From assembly GCA_021732995.1 (NCBI GenBank), contig JAKFWA010000132.1, forward strand, positions 1 to 64,000: a DNA stretch of 64,000 nucleotides. The letters are read 5' to 3'. The position numbers were made by a program, and so were the translations under genes. The notes beneath the pieces were generated by a model, which saw only the letters and a program-made list of their open reading frames with translations, made no database searches and had not been told where the DNA came from. Shown here one piece after another: positions 27,943 to 36,312 of the stretch; position 1 is the stretch's first letter, and each line of letters opens with the position of its first letter. The stretch is from Planctomycetaceae bacterium (GTDB lineage Bacteria > Planctomycetota > Planctomycetia > Planctomycetales > Planctomycetaceae).

Positions 27943-28719
27943 ATGATAACACCTGCCGTTAATGCCCTACCGCTGAATGAAACCCAGCCAGACGCCAGTC
28001 TGCTGTCGCCCTCTCTGCAGCTTGCCCGAGGTTCGGGGCACGAGGCGTTCGAGGTTAAGTTTCTGGTTCCGGAAGCAGTCGCAGTGTCGATTGAAGCCTG
28101 GGGGCAGCGGCATCTGGATATTGACCCTTACGCGGATCCCGAGCGTGCGAACTCGTACCAGACGACGACCGTGTATCTGGACACAGAGCAGTTCGACATC
28201 ATGCACCAGGCGCCGGGCTTTCGAGGTCGCAAGCTGCGAGTCCGCCGTTATGGCTCGGAAGAGATGATCTCGGTCGAACGCAAGGTGCGGCACAAGGATC
28301 GAGTCCGCAAGCGTCGCACGCGCGTTCCCGTCGCAGATCTGGAGCGGCTTGGGAATGACGAAGCTGCTCCCGATTGGCCCGGTGAGTGGTTTCATACGCG
28401 CGTGGTGCGGAAAAAATTTCGTCCGGTGTGTTGTATCACTTACGACCGTACGGCCTTTATCAAACCGACCGATGAAGGCACGCTGCGACTGACGCTGGAC
28501 CGCAACATTCGCGGAGAGGCGATCAGTCACTGGGTGCCGTCTCCGGTGGTGGAGGGGGCTCAGATCCTCGCGGGACAGGTCATCTGCGAACTCAAGTTTC
28601 GCGATGCGATGCCGGGTCTCTTCAAGCAACTGGTCGGCGAGATGCAGCTTACGCCGGGCTCCGTCTCCAAGTATCGTGGCATGATGAAGGCACTGGGATT
28701 TTTGGTTCCGTCGCACTAA
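27943..28719 (+). CDS. VTC-domain (polyphosphate polymerase-like) protein
   Basis: A 258-residue protein with the VTC tunnel-fold signature: FEVKFLVPE near residue 35, YQTTTVYLDT at about 75, RKLRVRRYG and VERKVRHKDRVRKRR (basic tunnel strands), YDRTAF, and the late CELKFRD. In yeast this domain makes polyphosphate from ATP. Bacterial homologues are often paired with DUF4956, as here (next gene, 97 bases downstream). Whether this one polymerises phosphate is not shown. Confidence 0.88.
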   Translation: MITPAVNALPLNETQPDASLLSPSLQLARGSGHEAFEVKFLVPEAVAVSIEAWGQRHLDIDPYADPERANSYQTTTVYLDTEQFDIMHQAPGFRGRKLRVRRYGSEEMISVERKVRHKDRVRKRRTRVPVADLERLGNDEAAPDWPGEWFHTRVVRKKFRPVCCITYDRTAFIKPTDEGTLRLTLDRNIRGEAISHWVPSPVVEGAQILAGQVICELKFRDAMPGLFKQLVGEMQLTPGSVSKYRGMMKALGFLVPSH

Positions 28720-28816
28720 TACGAGGACCTCATCATCGTCGATTGCCTGGCGACGATGGTCTGAGCGCGATCGCTTCTGCTGCTTATGCAGACTCACCGT
28801 CTGAGGAAACTCGTTC

Positions 28817-29491
28817 ATGCCCGAATGGATGCAAGACGTAGCCGCTTCCGGTTCCGAGCTGTCCATGAACGTCATCATCGCCCGTCTGGTGATCGCGGCG
28901 ATCATGGGGGCGGTGGTGGCCGCGGTCTACTACTGCTCGCAACGACGCTCCGCCGGCGAAGTCTTTCCGTTTCTGATGACGATGGTGCTGCTGACCGTGC
29001 TGGTCTGCATGACGACGCTGGTCATTGGCAACAGCGTCGCCCGCGCGTTTGGCCTCGTCGGGGCACTGTCGATCGTCCGGTTTCGGACGGTGGTGGATGA
29101 TACTCGCGACACCGCCTTCGTCATCTTTGCGGTCGTGGTGGGCATGGCGGTGGGAGCGGGCTATCTGTCCGTGGTTGGCGTTGGAGTGCCCGTTGTCGCC
29201 GTGCTGGCGTTGTCGATGCACGCCGTCGGCAAGCGCTGGCATACTGACATTCGCGAAACACTGCTCGAAGTGCGGATCGGTATTGGTCACGATCCCGAAA
29301 CGCTGCTGTCGGACATTTTCGCGCGATATGCCAAGAGCCGGCGGTTGAAGGCGATTGTGACGGCCCGGCAGGGCGCGGCGATGGATCTGCAGTACTGCGT
29401 GGAGCTGATCGAATCCGATGCGGTGCTGCCATTCATCCGCGAGCTGTCGCAGATCGAAGGCGTGCAGAACGTCGAACTGAAGACGAACTGA
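28817..29491 (+). CDS. DUF4956 membrane protein
   Basis: A 224-residue protein with four or five membrane segments in the first half (IIARLVIAAIMGAVVAAVYY, then FLMTMVLLTVLVCMTTLVIG). The conserved loop is ARAFGLVGALSIVRFRT followed by VDDTRDTAFVIFAVVVGMA, which is the DUF4956 signature. The C-terminal half is a soluble alpha/beta domain. DUF4956 proteins habitually neighbour VTC-domain genes, and the two are presumably co-transcribed. The function is unknown. Confidence 0.88.
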   Translation: MPEWMQDVAASGSELSMNVIIARLVIAAIMGAVVAAVYYCSQRRSAGEVFPFLMTMVLLTVLVCMTTLVIGNSVARAFGLVGALSIVRFRTVVDDTRDTAFVIFAVVVGMAVGAGYLSVVGVGVPVVAVLALSMHAVGKRWHTDIRETLLEVRIGIGHDPETLLSDIFARYAKSRRLKAIVTARQGAAMDLQYCVELIESDAVLPFIRELSQIEGVQNVELKTN

Positions 29492-29804
29492 CTGGAAAGC
29501 TCCGAACTGTCTCACTCTGCGTGACGCATTGTGCTCACGATGATGCCCTGCGGCATCATGTCGGAACTTCCCCGCACGTCCGCGCGACGGTGCGATTGGA
29601 ACAACGATGTCTCCGGGATTTTTCGAAAGCGGATTTGACGCGAACTGCCCGGCTTGAATCCGCTTGTCCCCCGCGTGGCGGTTAAGTTTGAGGGACTTCC
29701 CGCGCCGTCGATTGAGATTGTTCTCGAACGACCGCGTGGATCATTGATGGCAGCTTCGCAGGGGTTGTGAAACTTGTCCCGCGAGCCGTCCTGGTGAACT
29801 TTGT
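29492..29804. other. Intergenic region with a palindrome
   Basis: About 310 bases between two plus-strand genes. It contains a perfect 8-bp hairpin ATGATGCC-CTGC-GGCATCAT at 29540-29559, which has no T run and could be an operator or weak terminator. No gene was seen. The promoter of the PilZ-like gene should lie in its right part. Confidence 0.45.
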
Positions 29805-30623
29805 ATGTCCCCGAATAACCGCGGCAGCTTCCGATTTCCGATACGCGAGGACCGTGCTCACATCACGGTGCTGGTGGATCGAGTGCCGCATTCCGCTGTA
29901 CTGGCTGACATGTCCGCGGGCGGTTTCGGCTTTCTGATGCTGCGCGGATTGCAGTTGAACGCCGACAGTGAAGTCTCGTTGCTGATGGATGACACGCTCT
30001 TTGAATGCCGGGTGGCCTACGCCCGGCCCGATCAGGCGTTTCAGTTTATCGGTGTTGAGCGACTGCGCGACCTGTCTGTGCTGTCATTGCCACAGATGAA
30101 CGCGCCTTCGACCTTCTATAAGGAGTCACCCGTTGGCTCGAATCCGCTGATCTTCGTGGCCGTGGTGGTCGGCTTCACGGGTTTGATGGTCGGCACCCTG
30201 TCATTCGTGGGCGTCGGCGGGAACCAGCGACCGCGAGCGGCGCAGTTGACTCAAACACGCAAACTGGATGGCCTGAAGGCAGATCTCGCGCAGTCGGAGC
30301 TTCAGTTTCCTGCGGAGGGCATTCAGCAGGTCACCGATACCGTTGCGAACGCCAGACGGTACGTGATCTCTCTGGCGGAGAAGCAGAATCGAGCGGCCAA
30401 CCTAATGACGGGTTCGCGACGTCTCACGTGGGAGACGCTCGTCAAACAACTGGGACTTTCCGGAGGACAGGTTGACCGGTTGTTGCAGTTGGCTGTCGAT
30501 CAACCGGACGCAGCCGTGCCGTCGCTGGAGTCCGCTAAAGAGCGCCGCGCGCAGGCACTGACGGTTCTCACTCCGGAGCAACGCACGCGGTTTTCGCAGT
30601 TGATTGCGACCGGACCGTTGTAG
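29805..30623 (+). CDS. PilZ-like domain membrane protein
   Basis: A 272-residue protein. The N-terminal domain (1-100) carries the two PilZ c-di-GMP signatures: RxxxR as RGSFR at 6-10 and DxSxxG as DMSAGGFG at about 34. One membrane segment follows (about 112-135, PLIFVAVVVGFTGLMVGTLSFVG). The C-terminal part is a helical region resembling a heavy-metal-resistance/Spy-like helical repeat (LTPEQRTRFSQL). The protein would read c-di-GMP at the membrane (inference). It is convergent with the next gene. Confidence 0.72.
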   Translation: MSPNNRGSFRFPIREDRAHITVLVDRVPHSAVLADMSAGGFGFLMLRGLQLNADSEVSLLMDDTLFECRVAYARPDQAFQFIGVERLRDLSVLSLPQMNAPSTFYKESPVGSNPLIFVAVVVGFTGLMVGTLSFVGVGGNQRPRAAQLTQTRKLDGLKADLAQSELQFPAEGIQQVTDTVANARRYVISLAEKQNRAANLMTGSRRLTWETLVKQLGLSGGQVDRLLQLAVDQPDAAVPSLESAKERRAQALTVLTPEQRTRFSQLIATGPL

Positions 30624-30634
30624 GCCCGGTCCGC
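30612..30634. terminator. Possible bidirectional terminator hairpin
   Basis: CGGACCG/CGGTCCG, a 7-bp stem with nine unpaired bases, overlaps the stop codon of the PilZ-like gene and abuts the convergent gene end at 30636. No T run is present on either side. Confidence 0.3.
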
Positions 30635-30635
30635 G

Positions 30636-31823
30636 CTACTTGGTCGCGTCGGCGACTGCCTTACGGTACTCGGCGTCGAGCTTCATCAGACCGACGAAAT
30701 TCACGTCCGCTGACATTCGCCCCGTGAGGTCTTTGACCAGATTGGCCTCATCCGCCAGCCGATTGAGGTCACTGTCGCGACGATTGGCGAGTGACGTTGC
30801 AATCTTCTGGTCGGCGGAACTGAGAATGTCGTGCAGGCGGCGACGCAGCCGCCACGCGGCGGTTACATCAAACAGCGACGACGTGCCCTTCTGAGCGAAC
30901 TCCCACAGCGAATCGTACATTCGCGTCGCAGCTTCTTCGGCACGCTGGGCGTGCACGCCAGCTTCTCGTTTCCGGCGAGGATCATCGAGTGAACTGAGCA
31001 GTTCAAACTGAGCCTGCTGGAACTCGGCGAGGGCCAGCCGGTCCTCGCGGCCGATGCCGGCTTTGCGGTCAGACCAGATCCGAGTATAGACCAACGTGTC
31101 TTCCAGGAACGATCGCGCGTCGGGTGGCAGGAACTTGTTCTCGGGCGCAAGCTCAACCAGCACCAGTTGTCCGTTGACGATCATCGGCACTGTGGCGTGA
31201 CCGATCTCAAAATCCTGCTTGCGCTGGGCCAGATGCTGACTGGCAAATTCGACGCTGCGTTGCCGCGCGGCTTCACTCGCGCTGCGCTGACCGCGCGCCT
31301 CGGCCTGCCAGGCTTGCGACTGCGAGATCATCGTCTCTGTCAGCAGGATGTCCGACTTCCAGCCGATGGCATTGGGTTGGTTAAATTGACGCAGCGCAGT
31401 CAGAACGCGATTCAAACGACGCTCATGATTCTGGTAGGCGGCCGGCAATTGCTTCTGATCGGTCAGCGTCGACAGTTCGGAAGTCAGTATCGCGTCGAGT
31501 TGCTCAAGGTGATCCTCCAGCGGCATCAGCCCCTTCTGAAACGCACCGAAACTTTGTTCGGAAAGATTCACCGCGGCTTCGTTCATGCGAGTGGCGATGC
31601 GTTGCCAGCCAGCGTCCGGCTTGGACTTCGACTTGGGGCGGCGCACCACGTTTGGCACGAAGACCTCGATGCCATTCTGATTTGTGATGGTGCCGGTCTT
31701 CTCTTGAGCGGGCGCGGCTGGCTGTCGCTCTTGAGCCCATCCCAGCAGAACCATTGCTCCCAGGGCGATGAGCAGATTGAAGCACAACTGCAGCCAGAGC
31801 TTGCGGTGGGACCGTTCGAGCAT
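30636..31823 (-). CDS. Uncharacterised helical exported or membrane-anchored protein
   Basis: A 395-residue protein with one N-terminal hydrophobic segment (LWLQLCFNLLIALGAMVLLGW), which is either an uncleaved anchor or a signal peptide. The rest is predominantly charged alpha helix with heptad-like spacing (for example ARGQRSASEAARQRSVEFASQ). No family is recognised. The longer frame to 31898 runs towards the neighbouring ATPase gene and lacks features, so the ATG at 31821-31823 is chosen. It lies downstream of and parallel to the AAA+ ATPase gene with a gap of about 110 bases. Confidence 0.68.
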   Translation of the reverse strand: MLERSHRKLWLQLCFNLLIALGAMVLLGWAQERQPAAPAQEKTGTITNQNGIEVFVPNVVRRPKSKSKPDAGWQRIATRMNEAAVNLSEQSFGAFQKGLMPLEDHLEQLDAILTSELSTLTDQKQLPAAYQNHERRLNRVLTALRQFNQPNAIGWKSDILLTETMISQSQAWQAEARGQRSASEAARQRSVEFASQHLAQRKQDFEIGHATVPMIVNGQLVLVELAPENKFLPPDARSFLEDTLVYTRIWSDRKAGIGREDRLALAEFQQAQFELLSSLDDPRRKREAGVHAQRAEEAATRMYDSLWEFAQKGTSSLFDVTAAWRLRRRLHDILSSADQKIATSLANRRDSDLNRLADEANLVKDLTGRMSADVNFVGLMKLDAEYRKAVADATK

Positions 31824-31935
31824 GAGGATTCTCCTGCATCCAATTCGGAGGTCAGCGACCACGTGACAGACTCGGGCGCTGAGGCCATCCGTCATCACAG
31901 TAGCGTAAGCCAGCCGGGTCTGCAGCGGTTTCTGC

Positions 31936-33945
31936 TTATCGCTTGAGCTTCATGCGGGCGACTCGAGTCAGGCGCTCATCGACTTCGTCCGGTGTCTCGG
32001 CGGTCAGCTTCACGGGGAACCAGCATGGGCGCGAGATACGTGTGTCGGGTAGCACGGGCAGACGCTGCAATTTCGGTGGAGCGTTCTCTTCCTGAACGCT
32101 GCCGTTGGCGGGCGTGACATACAGCTTGCGGTCAGTCAGCAGCCGAGCGATAGCAGTTGATGCATCCGCATTCAGACCGATCCACAGCACGACATTTGGA
32201 TCCGAACGCAGCGCGATGCCGAACTCCCCGGTAGTATCAACGATCGACGAGAAGTCACGCTGCAAGCGGTCGAAGAACACGCCGCCACGTTCGACGACAT
32301 ACTCATAGATCGCGGCCTGCAGTTCGCCTTCCGCCGCCGCCGCGCGCCATCCGGAGTCGTCTTCTTCCTCTTCTTCAAGCAGGTTGAAGGCTCCAGTCTC
32401 GGCGCCGGTTTTTTCGCGTTGCTCGGCTTCGAGCATCTGCAGCACGCGACTATCGGGAGTCGCGGCGCGGCAGCGCGGCCGAGCCCACTCGCGCAACTGA
32501 AAGATCTTTTCTTCCATTGTGACAGAGAGCGGCACGGTGTCTTCGACGGCGCGCTGCAAGTCTTCGTGCGTGGGTTGCGACTCGCGATGAAACGACTCGA
32601 CCATCGCTGTCAGCACTGTCTGTTCGATCTCGGCACCGCTATAGCCTTCCGTTCCCTCAGCCAGTTCTGTGAGATTGAACTGCTCGGGATCGAGCGCGCG
32701 CTTCCGCAGATGAATCGTGAAGATCTGCTTGCGTTCGTGAAAATTGGGCAGGTCGACAAAGAACAGTTCGTCGAAACGTCCACGGCGGAGCATTTCCGGC
32801 GGCAAGCCATTCACCGAGTTCGCGGTCGCGACGATGAAGACCGTTGCAGGCTTCTCCTGCATCCAGGTCAGAAAGCGGCCCATCAGGCGGATCATCGTTG
32901 AGTCGCCGCCACCGCCCTCAGTATCAACACCCGCAAACCCCTTCTCAATTTCGTCGAGCCATAACACGACCGGCGAAATCATCTCGGTCAGAGCCAGCAC
33001 GTCGCGCAGGTTTTTCTCTGACTGGCCGCGATCGGAACTTAGCAATGCCGACACATCCAATCTCACGAGCGGCAGACTGAGCAGTCGCGCGATGGCGCGT
33101 GACGTCAGGCTCTTGCCGCAGCCCTGCACGCCGAGCAGCAGCAGACCCTTCGGTGCCGGTACACCCTTGCGTTGCGCGTCCAGACTGAAAGCGTGCGACC
33201 GCTTAGCCAGCCATTCCTTCAGCGCATCCAGGCCGCCGATGTCACTGACGCCTTCCGCCAGATCATAGAACTCCAGAAACTCCGAGCCCTGCACCATGTG
33301 CCGCTTCTCGGACACCAGCAAGGCATAGACTTCGTCATCGACGACTTTACGACCGGTCAGCGCCCGCGAGAGAGACTGTCGAGCTTGCCGCGCCGTGAGG
33401 CCGGCCACCGCTTTCAGCAGCTTCTCTTTTTGACTTGAGGACAGCTTGATAGCCGGCTCGCCGCTGTGCTGTCTTTCGATCATCAGCTCACGCAGCTCCT
33501 GCTTCAGATCATCAATCCCCGGCAGCGGCAGACCGATCTCGATCGCATCCTTGCGGAGCTCCAGCGGGATGACGGGCTCGGGACTCATCAGCAGCAGGGT
33601 CTTGTTCTCGTCAGCGAGACTCGGCACCAGATCCCGCAAGCGCCGGACCACGATGGGGTCCTTCAGGAACGGATGAAAGTCCTTCAGCAGGAACACATGG
33701 TCGCGCGGGTAGCGACGCACGTGATCCAGAAAATTGGCCGGATCACGATGCTCGTCCTGCGCATCATCCAGCGGCGGGCAAGCCCCTTGCGTGGCAGTCC
33801 AGATCACGAGTCCACGTTCCAGCGACATCGCCAGACTCGCCAACTCAGTCTCCCACCGGTCTTCCTCCCACGTCGCCAGAAACAGCAGCGGGAACCGCGA
33901 GTTGATGCGCGTGCGAATTAGTTCAATCGTCGCTTGAGTTGACAT
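31936..33945 (-). CDS. AAA+ ATPase (Ycf46-like, extended)
   Basis: A 669-residue protein. Residues 1-230 are a degenerate ATPase-like region (ELIRTRINSRFPLLFLATWEED, HVFLLKDFHPFL). Residues about 250-500 are an AAA+ module: IGGLDALKEWL, Walker A GVQGCGKSLTSRA, Walker B VVLWLDEIEKG, sensor ATANSVNGLPPEMLRRGRFDE with the arginine finger, and the lid SGAEIEQTV. This matches the cyanobacterial/chloroplast Ycf46 group. A C-terminal extension (510-669) with an acidic stretch LLEEEEEDD is extra. The role is unknown. The start MSTQATIEL (33943-33945) is used rather than the longer frame. Confidence 0.85.
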   Translation of the reverse strand: MSTQATIELIRTRINSRFPLLFLATWEEDRWETELASLAMSLERGLVIWTATQGACPPLDDAQDEHRDPANFLDHVRRYPRDHVFLLKDFHPFLKDPIVVRRLRDLVPSLADENKTLLLMSPEPVIPLELRKDAIEIGLPLPGIDDLKQELRELMIERQHSGEPAIKLSSSQKEKLLKAVAGLTARQARQSLSRALTGRKVVDDEVYALLVSEKRHMVQGSEFLEFYDLAEGVSDIGGLDALKEWLAKRSHAFSLDAQRKGVPAPKGLLLLGVQGCGKSLTSRAIARLLSLPLVRLDVSALLSSDRGQSEKNLRDVLALTEMISPVVLWLDEIEKGFAGVDTEGGGGDSTMIRLMGRFLTWMQEKPATVFIVATANSVNGLPPEMLRRGRFDELFFVDLPNFHERKQIFTIHLRKRALDPEQFNLTELAEGTEGYSGAEIEQTVLTAMVESFHRESQPTHEDLQRAVEDTVPLSVTMEEKIFQLREWARPRCRAATPDSRVLQMLEAEQREKTGAETGAFNLLEEEEEDDSGWRAAAAEGELQAAIYEYVVERGGVFFDRLQRDFSSIVDTTGEFGIALRSDPNVVLWIGLNADASTAIARLLTDRKLYVTPANGSVQEENAPPKLQRLPVLPDTRISRPCWFPVKLTAETPDEVDERLTRVARMKLKR

Positions 33946-34211
33946 GTATCCGAAGCCCAGGGAACTGGCGGCAGAGGTCTCTAGCGGTAAGTCTGACAAC
34001 GAAACCGCCGTGCGTGCGAGTGAGTGATGACGGAAAACACAGCGAATTCGAGTCACGATGTGCCGGCTCAACAAGCGGTCGGCGGTTACGGACCAGCGGT
34101 TGATGACGTTGTCTCGAAAAATGAACATTCAGCGGCGTTACATCCCCGCTGAGATTCCGCTTGGACCTTATCGTCTCATCAATCTTCACCTTGCATTCGA
34201 TGGATCGAACC

Positions 34212-34892
34212 ATGTCCGACGCGACCTTGCAGGCTCTACCGGCTCAGCCACGCATCCCCTTGGCTGTGAAAGTGGTGTATTCACTGTTCATGCTGATTCT
34301 GGTGCCAACGTACCTGATCAGCTACGGGCCGACGAACTTCCTGTGGTTCTGCGATGTGGCCCTGATCCTCACGCTGATCGGCATCTGGACCGAATCGCCG
34401 CTGCTGATCAGCACTCAGGCGGTGGCCATCGTTGCTCCGCAGATGCTGTGGTGTGCGGACTTCGTGCTGTTCGGCGTGACCGGATCGTCGATCGCGGGTC
34501 TCGCGGACTATATGTTCGACCCGAAAATCACGCTCTTCGCACGCGGACTCTCGCTGTTTCACGGCTGGCTGCCGTTTCTGCTGCTCTACCTGGTCGTTCG
34601 ATTGGGTTACGACCGCCGGGCGCTGAAGTATCAGGTCGCATTGAGCTGGGCTGTGTTGATCGCCACCTACCTGCTGGTACCTGGGCCAGACGGTCCCGCT
34701 GAGAACGTGAATAAAGTCCTCAAGCCGGTCGAATGGGCAGCCGCCTGGCCCTCAGTGCTGTGGCTGGGCTTCTTGTGCGCGGCCTATCCCGTTCTGATCT
34801 ACATCCCGTCCCATTTTGGTTTCAGTTGGGCTCAACGCCGAGGCTGGTTGCCCCAAGCGGAACGCCCGGCGCTGACATCACAGGCGGTCTAA
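34212..34892 (+). CDS. Uncharacterised polytopic membrane protein
   Basis: A 226-residue protein with about six hydrophobic segments (VVYSLFMLILVPTYLISYG, ALILTLIGIW, LLYLVVRLG, VALSWAVLIATYLLVPG, VLWLGFLCAAYPVLIYI). The short motif PDGPAENVNKV lies in a late loop. No family is recognised. The start MSDATLQAL at 34212 is preferred to the upstream ATG at 34161. Its last five codons overlap the end of the convergent hydrolase gene. Confidence 0.7.
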   Translation: MSDATLQALPAQPRIPLAVKVVYSLFMLILVPTYLISYGPTNFLWFCDVALILTLIGIWTESPLLISTQAVAIVAPQMLWCADFVLFGVTGSSIAGLADYMFDPKITLFARGLSLFHGWLPFLLLYLVVRLGYDRRALKYQVALSWAVLIATYLLVPGPDGPAENVNKVLKPVEWAAAWPSVLWLGFLCAAYPVLIYIPSHFGFSWAQRRGWLPQAERPALTSQAV

Positions 34893-35672
34893 AAAATCGC
34901 GAATGGCCTCGTTCGCTGCTGCGGGATTCTCGAGCACCGACATGTGCCCTGACGACGGAATCTCCACGAAGCGGGCGTTCGGCATCGCGGCGGCAATCTC
35001 CCGCATTTCAGTGGGCGACGAAATCTTGTCCTCAGCCCCGCCGATCAGCAGGCTGGGGATATCAATTCCCGGCAGCCAGCCGCGCACGTCAGGTCGCTGA
35101 GCCATTCCCAGCAACGCAGCCGCGATTCCTTCGGCTTGGTTGTTGAGCATCATCTGTCGAGTGAACTGCACGATCTCATCACGTTCTTCGATGGTCGTTC
35201 GCGCAAAGAGATTCGGCAGCATCGCCGCCGCAGCCGCATCGGGGCCTTTCTCATGCACCAGCTTCGCCAACCGCTGCCGGTTCTCGATACCCTCGGTCGT
35301 GTCGGCGACCGCTCGAGTGTCGCAAAGGATCAAGCCCTTCAGCCGCTCGCGATACTTCCGAATGAACTGCCACGCGACGTAACCACCCATCGACAGCCCG
35401 CACAGCACGATCGGCTGGTTGATGTCCAAAGCGTCCAGCAGCCCGTTGGTGTCGTCCGCAAACTGCTCCATCGTGACAACGCCCGGCGTGACTTCACTCA
35501 TTCCAAACCCGCGCAGATCGGGTGCGACGATCCGGGCCTGAGAGCTCAATCCGCTGAGCTGATCCCGCCACATGTGATGGTTCAGTGGAAACCCGTGGAG
35601 GCAAACCACCACGGTACCCGAGCCAGCCTCTTCGTAGCCGAGGCTGATGCCATTCACAGTCACGGTATGCAT
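34878..35672 (-). CDS. Alpha/beta hydrolase
   Basis: A 264-residue enzyme with the complete core: LHGFPLNHHMW (oxyanion), PDLRGFGMS, nucleophile elbow CGLSMGGYVA, late Asp in GAEDKISS, and catalytic His in PSSGHMSVLE. It resembles 3-oxoadipate enol-lactonase or epoxide-hydrolase-like esterases. The substrate is unresolved. It is cytoplasmic (no signal). It overlaps the convergent membrane protein gene by 15 bases at the 3' ends. Confidence 0.85.
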   Translation of the reverse strand: MHTVTVNGISLGYEEAGSGTVVVCLHGFPLNHHMWRDQLSGLSSQARIVAPDLRGFGMSEVTPGVVTMEQFADDTNGLLDALDINQPIVLCGLSMGGYVAWQFIRKYRERLKGLILCDTRAVADTTEGIENRQRLAKLVHEKGPDAAAAAMLPNLFARTTIEERDEIVQFTRQMMLNNQAEGIAAALLGMAQRPDVRGWLPGIDIPSLLIGGAEDKISSPTEMREIAAAMPNARFVEIPSSGHMSVLENPAAANEAIRDFLDRL

Positions 35673-35849
35673 TGCGACGCCCTTTGCGATTCAGTCCGGC
35701 CCAGCCGCGAACAGCTGGATTTGGTTCCCGTTTGGTCAAAAAGTGACCCGTTTCCGAGTCACTAAACTTCTCCCGCCCCATCCACTCTTGGCCGACTGCC
35801 GTTCCCCTGCTATCTTCCCGCCGCGACGCGTGACTCACGCGTCAGCGGA

Positions 35850-35920
35850 TGCCCCGTGGTGTAACGGTAGCACGACTGACTCTGGATCAGTTAGTTATGG
35901 TTCGAATCCATACGGGGCAA
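35850..35920 (+). tRNA. tRNA-Gln (anticodon CUG)
   Basis: A full cloverleaf: acceptor TGCCCCG/CGGGGCA, D stem GTGT/GCAC, anticodon stem ACTGA/TCAGT with loop CTCTGGA (anticodon CTG), T stem TATGG/CCATA with loop TTCGAAT, discriminator A. CCA is not encoded. It reads CAG codons. No integrase gene or obvious att repeat is nearby. Confidence 0.95.
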
Positions 35921-36312
35921 CTCTTCTGCAATAAGCCTTGCTGCGTGCCCCTGATTTGCAGCATTTCGCTTTCGCTCTGTGGCTTGTCCCCGCTTAGTTG
36001 GTTGGACTTGCCTCCGCCCTTTGACGTAACAAGAGGCGACAGCTTCTTCAATACTGCCCAGCGTCCCTTGCAAGTAATGGACCATCATCGCGCGTGCACC
36101 AGGCAGGGCAACCGCCTCAGTTGCGGCGCTCGGAAACCGGAAGTGAACTGGGCATAACTCTCGCCGCGCCGTGGTTTGTCTAAATAACGCAGTTTCGCCG
36201 TATTTTGAAACTAATGTTCAAATGGAAACACGAGTGCTTTACGCTGCACTGGTCCGAAAGGAATCGGCCAGAAACGGGCCGTCCTGCATGAGACTCGCCT
36301 GCCCATCTCGAA
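35921..36312. other. Intergenic region between tRNA-Gln and the giant gene
   Basis: About 390 bases with somewhat lower GC than the flanks. Short frames here translate partly through the tRNA and are not believed. It should carry the promoter of the 7.5-kb gene that follows. No repeat or attachment duplication of the tRNA 3' end was found by eye. Confidence 0.4.

Noticed and set aside
35891-36088. 65-codon minus-strand frame overlapping the tRNA
   Set aside because: Its C-terminus is translated from the tRNA complement. No support for a gene or an integrase remnant.
35850-36312. Genomic island attachment at tRNA-Gln
   Set aside because: No integrase and no visible duplication of the tRNA 3' end nearby. 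The flanking gene is a typical planctomycete surface protein.
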